64,000 nt of DNA from Dissulfurispira thermophila (lineage in GTDB: Bacteria > Nitrospirota > Thermodesulfovibrionia > Thermodesulfovibrionales > Dissulfurispiraceae): positions 1,984,001 to 2,048,000 of the forward strand of contig NZ_AP022873.1 in NCBI RefSeq assembly GCF_014701235.1, in the 5' to 3' direction. Shown here piece after piece: positions 16,038 to 23,663 of the stretch. How positions within the stretch are numbered: the stretch's first letter is position 1; every line of letters begins with the position of its first letter. Under the pieces are notes generated by a model. That model searched no databases. It had not been told where the DNA came from and worked only from the letters and a program-made list of their open reading frames with translations. The translations under genes and the position numbers were made by a program.

Positions 16038-16211
16038 CTATTTAGCCCGCCTGAAGATGTAAATTATGACCAGGATGCCTCCGATTAAGGTTAGTATTGT
16101 GCCGGTCAATGCCCTTCTAACCGCCTCCTCCAATGGAGCTTCGGGGGAAAGTGATAAAAGCAAGTAGTATCCAGCTACGATTGTGATGAGTGATAACAGG
16201 AGTAAAATCAA
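16038..16211 (-). CDS. Small two-helix membrane protein (57 aa)
   Basis: A frame beginning at TTG (16211) codes a 57-residue protein with two clear membrane helices, ILLLLSLITIVAGYYLLLSL and ALTGTILTLIGGILVIIYI, joined by a short acidic loop (SPEAPLEEAVRR) and ending in a basic RRAK tail. AAAGAGG precedes the TTG but at short spacing, so the start is unsure. Codon use looks coding and the frame is clean. No family is recognised. It lies downstream of the major prepilin gene, separated by a perfect palindrome. Confidence 0.6.
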   Translation of the reverse strand: MILLLLSLITIVAGYYLLLSLSPEAPLEEAVRRALTGTILTLIGGILVIIYIFRRAK

Positions 16212-16223
16212 TACCTCTTTTTA

Positions 16224-16256
16224 TTCTGATAGGGTGGCACTGCCACCCTATCAGAA
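16224..16256. repeat. Perfect 33-bp palindrome between prepilin and small membrane gene
   Basis: Sixteen-base arms (TTCTGATAGGGTGGCA and its complement) flank a single central C. The stem is GC-rich in the middle, but neither side has the U-run of an intrinsic terminator: the minus strand continues ATAAAAAGAGG. It may protect mRNA ends, cause attenuation, or hide the start of the small membrane gene just beyond it. Confidence 0.85.
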
Positions 16257-16293
16257 ATAGACCATTGTCAAATCATCTGCAATATTAAAAAAC

Positions 16294-16905
16294 TTATAGT
16301 CTGAAGTATAGGTCGTAGATAATGTTCGGATTTGTGTTGTAATTGCCGCTTCCACGGATGCTCCCTGTATTATATGCTCCGTCATCATATTGTTGATCTA
16401 TGCTCTGGCATACATCCCCCGGTACATTATCAAAACCTATCCACATTGTGGTAAGCCCCTGAATTGCATTATATCCTATACCTATACCCCCACCATAGGC
16501 ATTGGAGGGAGACCTTGTGCCATTTGTAGTATCTGTGGCGCCGGTAAGAATATTTGCTGATCTCATATGGAGCCATGCCTGGCACGTTTCAGTGGCAACA
16601 CTGGGGCCGCAGTTGATAGTGAAGCCGTCAATTACTCCATTATTGTTTCCATTCGTCACCCCTGACCATCTCGAACTCGCTGTATTGTCATCACCCGGGT
16701 ACTTACCGTATTTGTCGTAATAAGTATAAACTGCTGCTACAATTTCACGATACTGACTATATGCCCTCTTAATCTTCGCATTGTTAATCAATTCCTGTCC
16801 CTTGAGCACCGCTCCAAGGATTATCCCGATTATCACAAGGACTATGGCGATCTCGATAAGGGTGAAACCCTCTTTACCCATCTTCTGACTTCTTTCTTCT
16901 GTCAT
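16294..16905 (-). CDS. Type IV prepilin / pseudopilin (probable MSHA-like major pilin)
   Basis: A 203-residue prepilin with leader MTEERSQKMGKEG cut before FTLIEIAIVLVIIGIILGAVLKGQEL (Glu at +5), then a helical stalk and a globular domain rich in Gly/Asn with the YDKYGKYPGDD pattern of GspG/PilE-type pilins. Two Cys in the globular part (NCGPSVATETC) could form a disulfide. AGGAGG lies 7 nt before the start, and a promoter and structured leader lie upstream. As the best-expressed-looking pilin in the cluster it is probably the main subunit; this is inferred. Confidence 0.88.
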   Translation of the reverse strand: MTEERSQKMGKEGFTLIEIAIVLVIIGIILGAVLKGQELINNAKIKRAYSQYREIVAAVYTYYDKYGKYPGDDNTASSRWSGVTNGNNNGVIDGFTINCGPSVATETCQAWLHMRSANILTGATDTTNGTRSPSNAYGGGIGIGYNAIQGLTTMWIGFDNVPGDVCQSIDQQYDDGAYNTGSIRGSGNYNTNPNIIYDLYFRL

Positions 16906-16959
16906 TTTAAACCTCCTGTTTTAAAATTTTCTGTCCACTGTCTACTAACTACTGACAAC

Positions 16960-17048
16960 TGTCTTCCGGAGGTCGGTTGCGCCACTCAGCATTGCCACAA
17001 CCACCATGGCGCCCATATTGGCAGGTTATGACGATTAAGCTACTCCTT
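16960..17048 (-). promoter_or_regulatory. Structured GC-rich 5' leader of the prepilin transcript
   Basis: Between the promoter and the prepilin start the RNA holds an unusually GC-rich segment with two mutually exclusive stems: GCGCCA (17007-17012) with UGGCGC (16979-16984), and GGUUGUG with CGCAACC, which share the CGC bases. It also contains a short frame, MGAMVVVAMLSGATDLRK. This may be a regulatory leader; it does not match the c-di-GMP-I aptamer consensus. Identity unknown. Confidence 0.4.
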
Positions 17049-17055
17049 TGATAAA

Positions 17056-17085
17056 ATCATAAACCATACATATAAGCAAAATCAA
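17056..17085 (-). promoter_or_regulatory. Probable sigma-70 promoter of the prepilin gene
   Basis: On the minus strand TTGATT (17080-17085) and TATGAT (17056-17061) are separated by 18 nt, giving a good vegetative promoter with a start near 17049. It would yield a leader of about 145 nt containing the structured segment. Confidence 0.5.
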
Positions 17086-17149
17086 TCAGGAAATTCCCTG
17101 ATAGTTATGTAAATTATTTGTTAATTTTTGAACCGTCTTCAGCACCATC

Positions 17150-17680
17150 TTAAACTATTTCCCTTAATTTCACAAAAACACCATTTATCAATTCGAATTC
17201 ATCATCAAAATTATAATAACCTGCTTCTTTGCTGTCATGCTTAAATATCGTGATCGTTTCTGTGAACGGATCGACGAGCATCACTCTCCCTACGCCCATG
17301 GAAAGATAGTCTTTCACTTTACTGTTTAATTCGGTTGTACTATTGTCCTCTGAGATTATTTCTACAATCAGGTCAGGTGGGATTTCAAGCATTCCTTTGG
17401 GTTTTTCAGGAGATTTTTCCTTGCTTATATAAACCACATCCGCTGCCCTGAGCCTGAATGGAGATTTAGTTATTACTATTCCTACCTCTCCAACTGCAAC
17501 ATAGCCTTTACTACCAAGATGCCTCTCTATCAATTCTGCAATTTTAAATTCAACCCTTCCATGTCCAAACATTGTTGGTGTCATATCTCTCCTTTCACCG
17601 TCAATGATTTCGTAATTACCTTCGGGTAGGGAATCTATGTCCTCATACGTGAATATCTTTTTTTCTAACAGTGTGGTCAT
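17150..17680 (-). CDS. Uma2-family protein (DUF820, restriction-endonuclease-like fold)
   Basis: A 176-residue protein of the Uma2 family: YEIIDGERRDMTPT at the N-terminus, then the PD-(D/E)XK-like core with AADVVYIS and DLIVEIISEDNS. The family is abundant in cyanobacteria and in patchy accessory regions; a nuclease role is predicted from the fold, but the biological substrate is unknown. It lies between the prepilin gene and the divergent transglycosylase gene and has no evident link to pilus function. Confidence 0.88.
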   Translation of the reverse strand: MTTLLEKKIFTYEDIDSLPEGNYEIIDGERRDMTPTMFGHGRVEFKIAELIERHLGSKGYVAVGEVGIVITKSPFRLRAADVVYISKEKSPEKPKGMLEIPPDLIVEIISEDNSTTELNSKVKDYLSMGVGRVMLVDPFTETITIFKHDSKEAGYYNFDDEFELINGVFVKLREIV

Positions 17681-17769
17681 AGCATTGCTCCTTGAAAATC
17701 TCTTTAAGTCTTTATTAAATCTTAATCGCTACTCCTTGATTTGTCAACAATTTTAAATTATACTTATGT

Positions 17770-18390
17770 ATGGTTGAACATGAAGTTCAAAACTCAAAGA
17801 CAGGCTTAAGGCTTAATTTCGCTTTCAGCCTTCAGCTTGTTTGCCTCATTCTACTTGCTGCCCCCTATTTACTGCCTGATGTTGCAACTGCCCTTTCGTC
17901 TGAGACTAATTTCTGTTTTGAAGAGGTAGGGAAGGAATATGGTATAAATCCTGTTCTTCTAAAAAGTATCGCCCAAATCGAATCAAATCTCAATCCAGAG
18001 GCAATAAACAAAAACCAGAACGGCTCGATTGACATCGGGCTTATGCAGATAAATTCCTTTTGGGTCAAAACCCTTAGATTGGACCCAAGCAAACTCATTT
18101 CTGACCCCTGTTATAACACAACAATTGGAGCAAAAGTACTAAAACAGTGCATTGACAGATATGGATACACATGGGAAGCAGTTGGTTGTTATAATGCTAC
18201 AAGCACAGCTAAAAAGATAAAATATTCATGGAAGATATATAAAGCCTTGAGCATTGAGCATCAAGCATCAACCGGAGGACGCAAAATGTACGACTCACAA
18301 CACACGGCAGTCAACACACAAACCTCTCTACTTTATTTCAAAGTAAGGGACAAAGCAACAAATCATGAAATAGAGATGGAGGGACAGTGA
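17770..18390 (+). CDS. Lytic transglycosylase, SLT domain
   Basis: A 206-residue exported protein: hydrophobic signal (about residues 18-42), then an SLT/goose-lysozyme-type domain with catalytic Glu in IAQIESNLNP, GLMQIN and the AVGCYNA segment. It cleaves peptidoglycan glycan strands and would open space for the pilus or secretion machine. Its C-terminal tail (QHTAVNTQTS) and a stretch near residue 160 come from short degenerate DNA repeats. The stop overlaps the GTG of the next gene, so the two are translationally coupled. Confidence 0.88.
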   Translation: MVEHEVQNSKTGLRLNFAFSLQLVCLILLAAPYLLPDVATALSSETNFCFEEVGKEYGINPVLLKSIAQIESNLNPEAINKNQNGSIDIGLMQINSFWVKTLRLDPSKLISDPCYNTTIGAKVLKQCIDRYGYTWEAVGCYNATSTAKKIKYSWKIYKALSIEHQASTGGRKMYDSQHTAVNTQTSLLYFKVRDKATNHEIEMEGQ

Positions 18391-19463
18391 GTCTTCTTGC
18401 TGATTTGCTGTCTAAAGTTAAATATACAGGACATAAGGCTGATGTACCCCCGAATCTTAAGAATGTTGTATCCACATCTATTGAAAAACAAGCAATAAAA
18501 AAAAGGATTTTAATGTTTTCTGTTTTCATACTTCTTGCAATAGCAACAGGGGTCGGTACTATCTATTTTGTAGAGTTATACACAAAGCCGCCTGCAAAAA
18601 TAGTTAAAAGCCATGAAACAATAGCCAGAAACCAGTTGATAGAAGTTAGGGAAGAAACCAAGGAAAAGGAGATTAATGTTTCACGCACAATAGATAACAC
18701 ACAACACACAACGCTCAACGCAAGGTCTCCAAAACCAAAGCCTACAAAAGAGATTCAACAACAAAAAGAAATACCCAAACCTAAAACAGAAGAAAAGAAA
18801 ATAGCTGAAGGACAAATGCCTGAACCAAAAGCTGAAGATGTTCAGAAAGATACTGAGAAAAAGCTGGCTATAACACAGGAGCCACAACCAAAACAACAGG
18901 ACTCACAAAGAGATGTGTACCTCTATATGGCAAGGACTTATGAGTCTAAAAAGGATTACTATCAGGCCCTTTTGAACTATAAAAAGGCGCTGGAGATTGA
19001 TGCTAACAATTATATTATTATGAGCAATATCTCCAGCGTGCTTATACATCTTGAATCTTTTGAAGAGGCAATTACATATGCAAAAAATGCCATTGCTATA
19101 AAAAGAGACTTTGTTCCTTCTTTGATTAATATTGGGATTGCTTATATAAGACTCGACAATTCTTCAGAAGGAGAGGCGTACCTCTTAAAGGCACTCTCAA
19201 TAGAGCCTTCAAATAAATATGCGCTTTTAAATCTTGGTCTTTTATACGAAAAAAAAGGAGACAATGAAAAGGCATATGCTTATTTTTCCAAACTTTCAGA
19301 AATAGGCAATATACAGGGCCATTTAGGCATTGCTCGCATTGCAGAAAAACAAGGGAAAAAATCTGATGCTGTTAGGATCTATAGAGAGATATTATCTATG
19401 AATAATATCGATACCAAGACGAGAAAATTGGTAAATGACAGGCTATTACAATTAGAGCAGTAG
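18387..19463 (+). CDS. TPR protein of the pilus cluster (MshN-like)
   Basis: A 358-residue protein: short cytoplasmic N-terminus, one membrane helix (RILMFSVFILLAIATGVGTIYFV, about residues 39-62), a Lys/Pro/Glu-rich periplasmic linker and about five TPR units from residue 170 to the end (YMARTYESKKDYYQALLNYKKALEI and following). The architecture and position match MshN. Start is GTG at 18387, overlapping the transglycosylase stop. The linker carries QHTTLNARS, again from a degenerate short repeat (18700-18725). TPRs probably bind another machine component. Confidence 0.82.
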   Translation: MSLLADLLSKVKYTGHKADVPPNLKNVVSTSIEKQAIKKRILMFSVFILLAIATGVGTIYFVELYTKPPAKIVKSHETIARNQLIEVREETKEKEINVSRTIDNTQHTTLNARSPKPKPTKEIQQQKEIPKPKTEEKKIAEGQMPEPKAEDVQKDTEKKLAITQEPQPKQQDSQRDVYLYMARTYESKKDYYQALLNYKKALEIDANNYIIMSNISSVLIHLESFEEAITYAKNAIAIKRDFVPSLINIGIAYIRLDNSSEGEAYLLKALSIEPSNKYALLNLGLLYEKKGDNEKAYAYFSKLSEIGNIQGHLGIARIAEKQGKKSDAVRIYREILSMNNIDTKTRKLVNDRLLQLEQ

Positions 19464-19474
19464 TTTCCGTCCAT

Positions 19475-20698
19475 CTACTCATTTACTATTCTTACTGTCT
19501 TATCTGCTATCCAGCCATCTTTGTCATCAAGTGTCTTTATTTTATACCATTTTCTTCCACTTGTTTCTGTAAACTCATCTATTACATCGAAAGATGTCCC
19601 TTTATGAACACTCATAATAGTCTCTGAATCAAGCGATGGCCTTGCCCTTACATTGGCAACATCTACAGTGACCACTGCTTTCCTTATTTTATGTTGAACA
19701 TCAAGATTAGGTTGTTGGGTATTGAGTGTAGTGTGTTGACTGTCTGGCATATTTGACTCTTGATTTTTGACTCTTAATGGTTCTTTCACTGTGTTCATTA
19801 CAATTAGTAGAGCAGCAATTAGACACAGCAGTAAGGAATAAATGATAATTCGTGGAAATGTGACAACGCGCTTCTGTGTCTTTATAAAACTGTCAGAGAC
19901 ATGTTTTACTGCATACATTACATGTCTTTTCCTCACATATCTACTCATATCGAGATATGCTGCCATCATTGCCCTTGATGAAATAAGGTTAATAAGTCTT
20001 GGAACGCCTTTTGATAATTTATATATAAGTCTCTTTGCCTTATCCTGAAATATAACCGTTCCCTTCCCTGCCTTTATTAGTCTGTAATTGATGTAATCAG
20101 ATGTCTCCTCTGCTGTTAGTGGTCTTAAAGTAGCCCTTACTGTTATTCTCTGATTTAATTGCTTTAGGTTATCTGAAAGCAGTCTGTTTCTTAATTCAGG
20201 CTGTCCAATCAGCACTATCTGGAGCAGTTTCTCCTTGTCTGTTTCGAGATTTGACAAAAGCCTCAGCTCCTCAAGGGTCTCGTCAGGGAGATTTTGTGCC
20301 TCATCAACAATAATAATAATCCGTCTTCCTATCATTGAGTTTTCGATAAGAAAATCCCTGAATGCCTTGATTATCTCATTTTTATTTGTATTCTTAACCT
20401 TTACATTCAGGTCTTCCAGCACTGTAAGCAAAAACTCCTCTGGAGACAATCGGGGTGTGAGCACCAATGCAATGCCTGCCTTGTCCTTCCATTTCTCTGT
20501 ATTCAAAAATGTATTTAACAGAGTGGTCTTGCCAGTGCCAGGGTCTCCTATGCACATAAAAAATCCCTCTCTCTGTTCAACTATGTAATTGAAAGAAGAC
20601 AATGCATCATTATGACTTTCAGAGGGATAAAAGTAATATTGGTCAGGAGTCAACCTAAAAGGGTCTTCTTTTAAATCAAAGAATTCTAAATAATCCAT
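19475..20698 (-). CDS. mshM: ExeA/MshM-type AAA ATPase with C-terminal SH3 domain
   Basis: A 407-residue protein: an ExeA-like AAA domain (Walker A GDPGTGKTT near residue 52, Walker B IIIIVDEAQNL near 140), one membrane helix around residues 285-305 and a periplasmic bacterial SH3 domain at the end (VDVANVRARPSLDSETIMSVHKG). ExeA-type ATPases bind peptidoglycan and help multimerise the secretin; MshM has this role in MSHA loci. The SH3 domain fits wall binding. A linker segment SQHTTLNTQQ derives from short repeats. The gene's start overlaps the end of the MshG gene. Confidence 0.87.
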   Translation of the reverse strand: MDYLEFFDLKEDPFRLTPDQYYFYPSESHNDALSSFNYIVEQREGFFMCIGDPGTGKTTLLNTFLNTEKWKDKAGIALVLTPRLSPEEFLLTVLEDLNVKVKNTNKNEIIKAFRDFLIENSMIGRRIIIIVDEAQNLPDETLEELRLLSNLETDKEKLLQIVLIGQPELRNRLLSDNLKQLNQRITVRATLRPLTAEETSDYINYRLIKAGKGTVIFQDKAKRLIYKLSKGVPRLINLISSRAMMAAYLDMSRYVRKRHVMYAVKHVSDSFIKTQKRVVTFPRIIIYSLLLCLIAALLIVMNTVKEPLRVKNQESNMPDSQHTTLNTQQPNLDVQHKIRKAVVTVDVANVRARPSLDSETIMSVHKGTSFDVIDEFTETSGRKWYKIKTLDDKDGWIADKTVRIVNE

Positions 20699-21918
20699 TA
20701 CCCCGCCTTCCCAAACTGCGTAATAAGGTCATAAATCGGAAGCATAAGCCCTACAATAATCAGTGCAAAAAGCACACCTATAACTGCAATAACAATTGGC
20801 TCTATCATTTTCCCCATCTTTTCTGATATGTCATCTAATTTCTTAAGATAATGGTCAGAGAGAAAGGCAAATTGCTCATCAAGATTACCGCTCGTTTCTC
20901 CTATGTCAACCATTCTCGCAACAAGTGGGGGGAATACCTTATGCTCCCTTAATGCATCTGCTATTCTGCTCCCTGATGATATACTTTCATTCGCCAAAAT
21001 AATAGCCCTTTTAAACACCTCGCTTCCCATAACATCTGATATTATATTAAATGACCTGTCTATAGTAAGTCCTGAGACTATCAATATCCTCAACTGCTCC
21101 GAGAACAGGGCAAGAAGCTTATTGTAAACTACTAATTTTACAATGGGAAGTTTTATCTTGATCAGGTCTATATAATATCTTGCACCTTTCATCTGTTTCA
21201 AAACCTGTAAGACAAAAAAGAAAGCCACAGGCAAAATAGGAATAAGATACCAGTATGCCTTTGTAAAATCACTCACATGTAGCAATATCCTCGTTATGAG
21301 GGGAAGTTTCACACCCATCTCCTTCAATGTGGTCATTATCTTCGGAAGGACATATGCAAGCCAGAAGATAAGTGCACCCATGGTTGTGACAATAGCAAAT
21401 ATCGGATATATAAGCGCCCTTTTGATTGCTGCAGATAGGTCTTCCATCCTCTGTAAATGACTTGCCACATCTGATAGGCTCTTTTCAAGATGGCCTGTTT
21501 CTTCTCCAACTGTTATCAATCTTACAAAGACATCAGGGAATATGTCCTTATGCAATTGTATAGCATCTGAAAACCTCATTCCCATTTCTGTCTGTCGCTT
21601 TATATCAGCTATAATTGTCTTGAGATATTTATTTTCTGCTACATCTGATATATCCTCAAGTGCTGTTAGGAGAGGTACACCTGCCCTGAGCATAACAGAA
21701 AGATTGTTCGCAAATTCTATAACATCTCTCCGTTTTATCTTGCGTGATGCAAATACCTTTTTGAGATACGATATAGCAACATTTGCCTTTTTCACGCTCA
21801 ATATATAGAGTCCCTTTGACGATAGATCTCCATAAACAGAGCCTATGTCCTCTCCCTCTATAAAACCCTCCACCATTGTACCATCAGCGTCTATAGCCTT
21901 ATATAAATAATAGTTCAT
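20698..21918 (-). CDS. mshG: Inner-membrane platform protein, GspF/PilC/MshG family
   Basis: A 406-residue polytopic protein with two repeated T2SSF domains (LRAGVPLLTALEDI and VSGLTIDRSFNII regions), each followed by membrane helices (PIFAIVTTMGALIFWLAYVLP, YLIPILPVAFFFVLQV and the C-terminal VIGVLFALIIVGLMLPIYDLI). GspF-type proteins anchor the assembly ATPase and the pilins in the inner membrane. It overlaps mshE by 4 nt (ATGA) and abuts mshM, so the three are one operon. Confidence 0.93.
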   Translation of the reverse strand: MNYYLYKAIDADGTMVEGFIEGEDIGSVYGDLSSKGLYILSVKKANVAISYLKKVFASRKIKRRDVIEFANNLSVMLRAGVPLLTALEDISDVAENKYLKTIIADIKRQTEMGMRFSDAIQLHKDIFPDVFVRLITVGEETGHLEKSLSDVASHLQRMEDLSAAIKRALIYPIFAIVTTMGALIFWLAYVLPKIMTTLKEMGVKLPLITRILLHVSDFTKAYWYLIPILPVAFFFVLQVLKQMKGARYYIDLIKIKLPIVKLVVYNKLLALFSEQLRILIVSGLTIDRSFNIISDVMGSEVFKRAIILANESISSGSRIADALREHKVFPPLVARMVDIGETSGNLDEQFAFLSDHYLKKLDDISEKMGKMIEPIVIAVIGVLFALIIVGLMLPIYDLITQFGKAG

Positions 21919-23561
21919 CCTGCCACTCTTATTACTTCATCAATCGTTGTAATGCCAGATGCAGCCTTTCTGACAGCATCTTCCTTAAGCGGCACCATCC
22001 CTTTTCTGACAGCAGCTGCCTTCAATGCAGTTACTGATGCTGCAGAATATATGAGTTCCCTCAATTCATCGTCAATTATCAATATCTCACCGATAACTGT
22101 CCTTCCAGAATATCCTGTGCCACTACATTTTGGACAACCTTTTCCTTTAAATGCAGTAGTTAAAGATATACCATGTTCTTCAAATATAGAGATCTCATAA
22201 TCGTTCAGGGCATACTCGGCTTTACAGTAATGGCATATTCTTCTTATAAGTCTCTGTGCCATTATAGCGAGAAGAGATGAGGACATAAGAAATCTATCTA
22301 CATTGAGGTCTATAAGCCTCGGTATTGCTGTAACCGCATCATTTGTGTGCAGTGTTGAAAGGACAAGGTGTCCTGTTATTGATGCCCTGATAGCTATCTT
22401 TGCCGTCTCCTCATCCCTTATCTCTCCTAAGAGCATCACATCAGGGTCTTGCCTCATAAAGTTTCTGCCCGCAAGGGCAAAGTCATAGCCGACCTTTTCA
22501 TTGACCTGTGTTTGCTTGATCAGGCTGAGCTTATATTCCACAGGGTCTTCCACAGTAAGGACATTTCTTTCAAGGAGGTCTATCTCTCGCAAAGCTGCAT
22601 ACAGTGTAGTGGTTTTACCACTACCAGTAGGTCCTGTAATCAAGATTATGCCATATGGCTTATGAAAGAGGGTTTTTATTTTTTTTGTGTTACCCTCATC
22701 AAATCCAAGTTGTTCTATCCTTAACAGAGTGGCTGCACCTGCAAGTACTCTCATCACAATATTTTCTCCATATATTGTAGGCACTGTTGATACACGAATA
22801 TCATACCCTTTATTCAAAAATGTGAATGTGAAAGACCCATCCTGCGGTAATCTTTGCTCTGCTATATCGAGTTGTGACAATATCTTAATCCTTGATGTAA
22901 TGCCACTGTGCGCTACCTTTGGAATGCCATGTCCGTGTTGAAGTACGCCATCTATTCTATAAAAGACATTGATTATATCCGCTGTGGGATTAATATGAAT
23001 ATCTGTGGCATTTCTTCTGATTCCATCCATGATTATAAGATTTGTGAGACTTGTTACAGCATTGCCTGACACAGTCTCAGTTGCCTTTATCTCATTTACA
23101 ATATTATCAACCTGATGCTGAATCGGATTTTCTAAGAAAAAGTATGCCTTTTCAACAGCATCTCTGAAACTATCAGCATCAACCATATATACTTTTGGCT
23201 GATTCTTTGTCATCCTTGTTACAGTATCCACTGCAAGGATATTGCTTGGGTTTGTAATACCTATACTCAGTCTGCCATTTTCAACATCTATTGGAATAAA
23301 TCCTGTCTTTTCCGCAATATCCTTTGGCACTACCCTTAAAGCATCTTCAGAAATAATATATTCGCTAAGGTCTATAAATTCTATACCTGATTGCTCAGAC
23401 AGTATCTGCCCTAATTCTTTAGAAGATACAAAACCTAATTTTACAAAGGTATCTCCTAACAGATCGCCTGTTACTTTTTGCTGTATCAGAGCAACATGGA
23501 GTTGTCTATCATTAATAAGTCCCCTTGCCTTTAATAAATCACCTAATCTAATTGCTGCCAT
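21915..23561 (-). CDS. mshE: Pilus-assembly/secretion ATPase, GspE/MshE family
   Basis: Starting at ATG 23561 the protein begins MAAIRLGDLLKARGLIND, the usual MshEN (c-di-GMP-binding type) N-terminus, so the longer frame that opens at 23639 is not preferred; its extra residues come from a degenerate repeat of TTCAA words. The ATPase core has Walker A (GPTGSGKTTTLY), Asp box, Walker B (LLGEIRDEETA) and a tetra-cysteine zinc motif (CHYCKAEY ... CPKCSGTGY). It powers pilin polymerisation. MshEN domains in this family bind c-di-GMP, which would connect pilus assembly with GGDEF proteins such as the one at 3776. Confidence 0.93.
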   Translation of the reverse strand: MAAIRLGDLLKARGLINDRQLHVALIQQKVTGDLLGDTFVKLGFVSSKELGQILSEQSGIEFIDLSEYIISEDALRVVPKDIAEKTGFIPIDVENGRLSIGITNPSNILAVDTVTRMTKNQPKVYMVDADSFRDAVEKAYFFLENPIQHQVDNIVNEIKATETVSGNAVTSLTNLIIMDGIRRNATDIHINPTADIINVFYRIDGVLQHGHGIPKVAHSGITSRIKILSQLDIAEQRLPQDGSFTFTFLNKGYDIRVSTVPTIYGENIVMRVLAGAATLLRIEQLGFDEGNTKKIKTLFHKPYGIILITGPTGSGKTTTLYAALREIDLLERNVLTVEDPVEYKLSLIKQTQVNEKVGYDFALAGRNFMRQDPDVMLLGEIRDEETAKIAIRASITGHLVLSTLHTNDAVTAIPRLIDLNVDRFLMSSSLLAIMAQRLIRRICHYCKAEYALNDYEISIFEEHGISLTTAFKGKGCPKCSGTGYSGRTVIGEILIIDDELRELIYSAASVTALKAAAVRKGMVPLKEDAVRKAASGITTIDEVIRVAG

Positions 23562-23663
23562 AATTCTCAAAAAAATATTTTCAAATTGTTTAAATCGTTC
23601 AAGCCGTTCAATATTGAACCATTTGAACAGCTTAAACAATATTGAACTCTTCTTTTTTATAGT

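Noticed and set aside
16224-16256. Intrinsic terminator after the prepilin gene
   Set aside because: The stem is perfect but neither strand has a U-run after it.
16960-17048. c-di-GMP-I (GEMM) riboswitch in the prepilin leader
   Set aside because: The location fits, but the aptamer core (GACGCAAAGCC and the paired CAAACC region) is not present.
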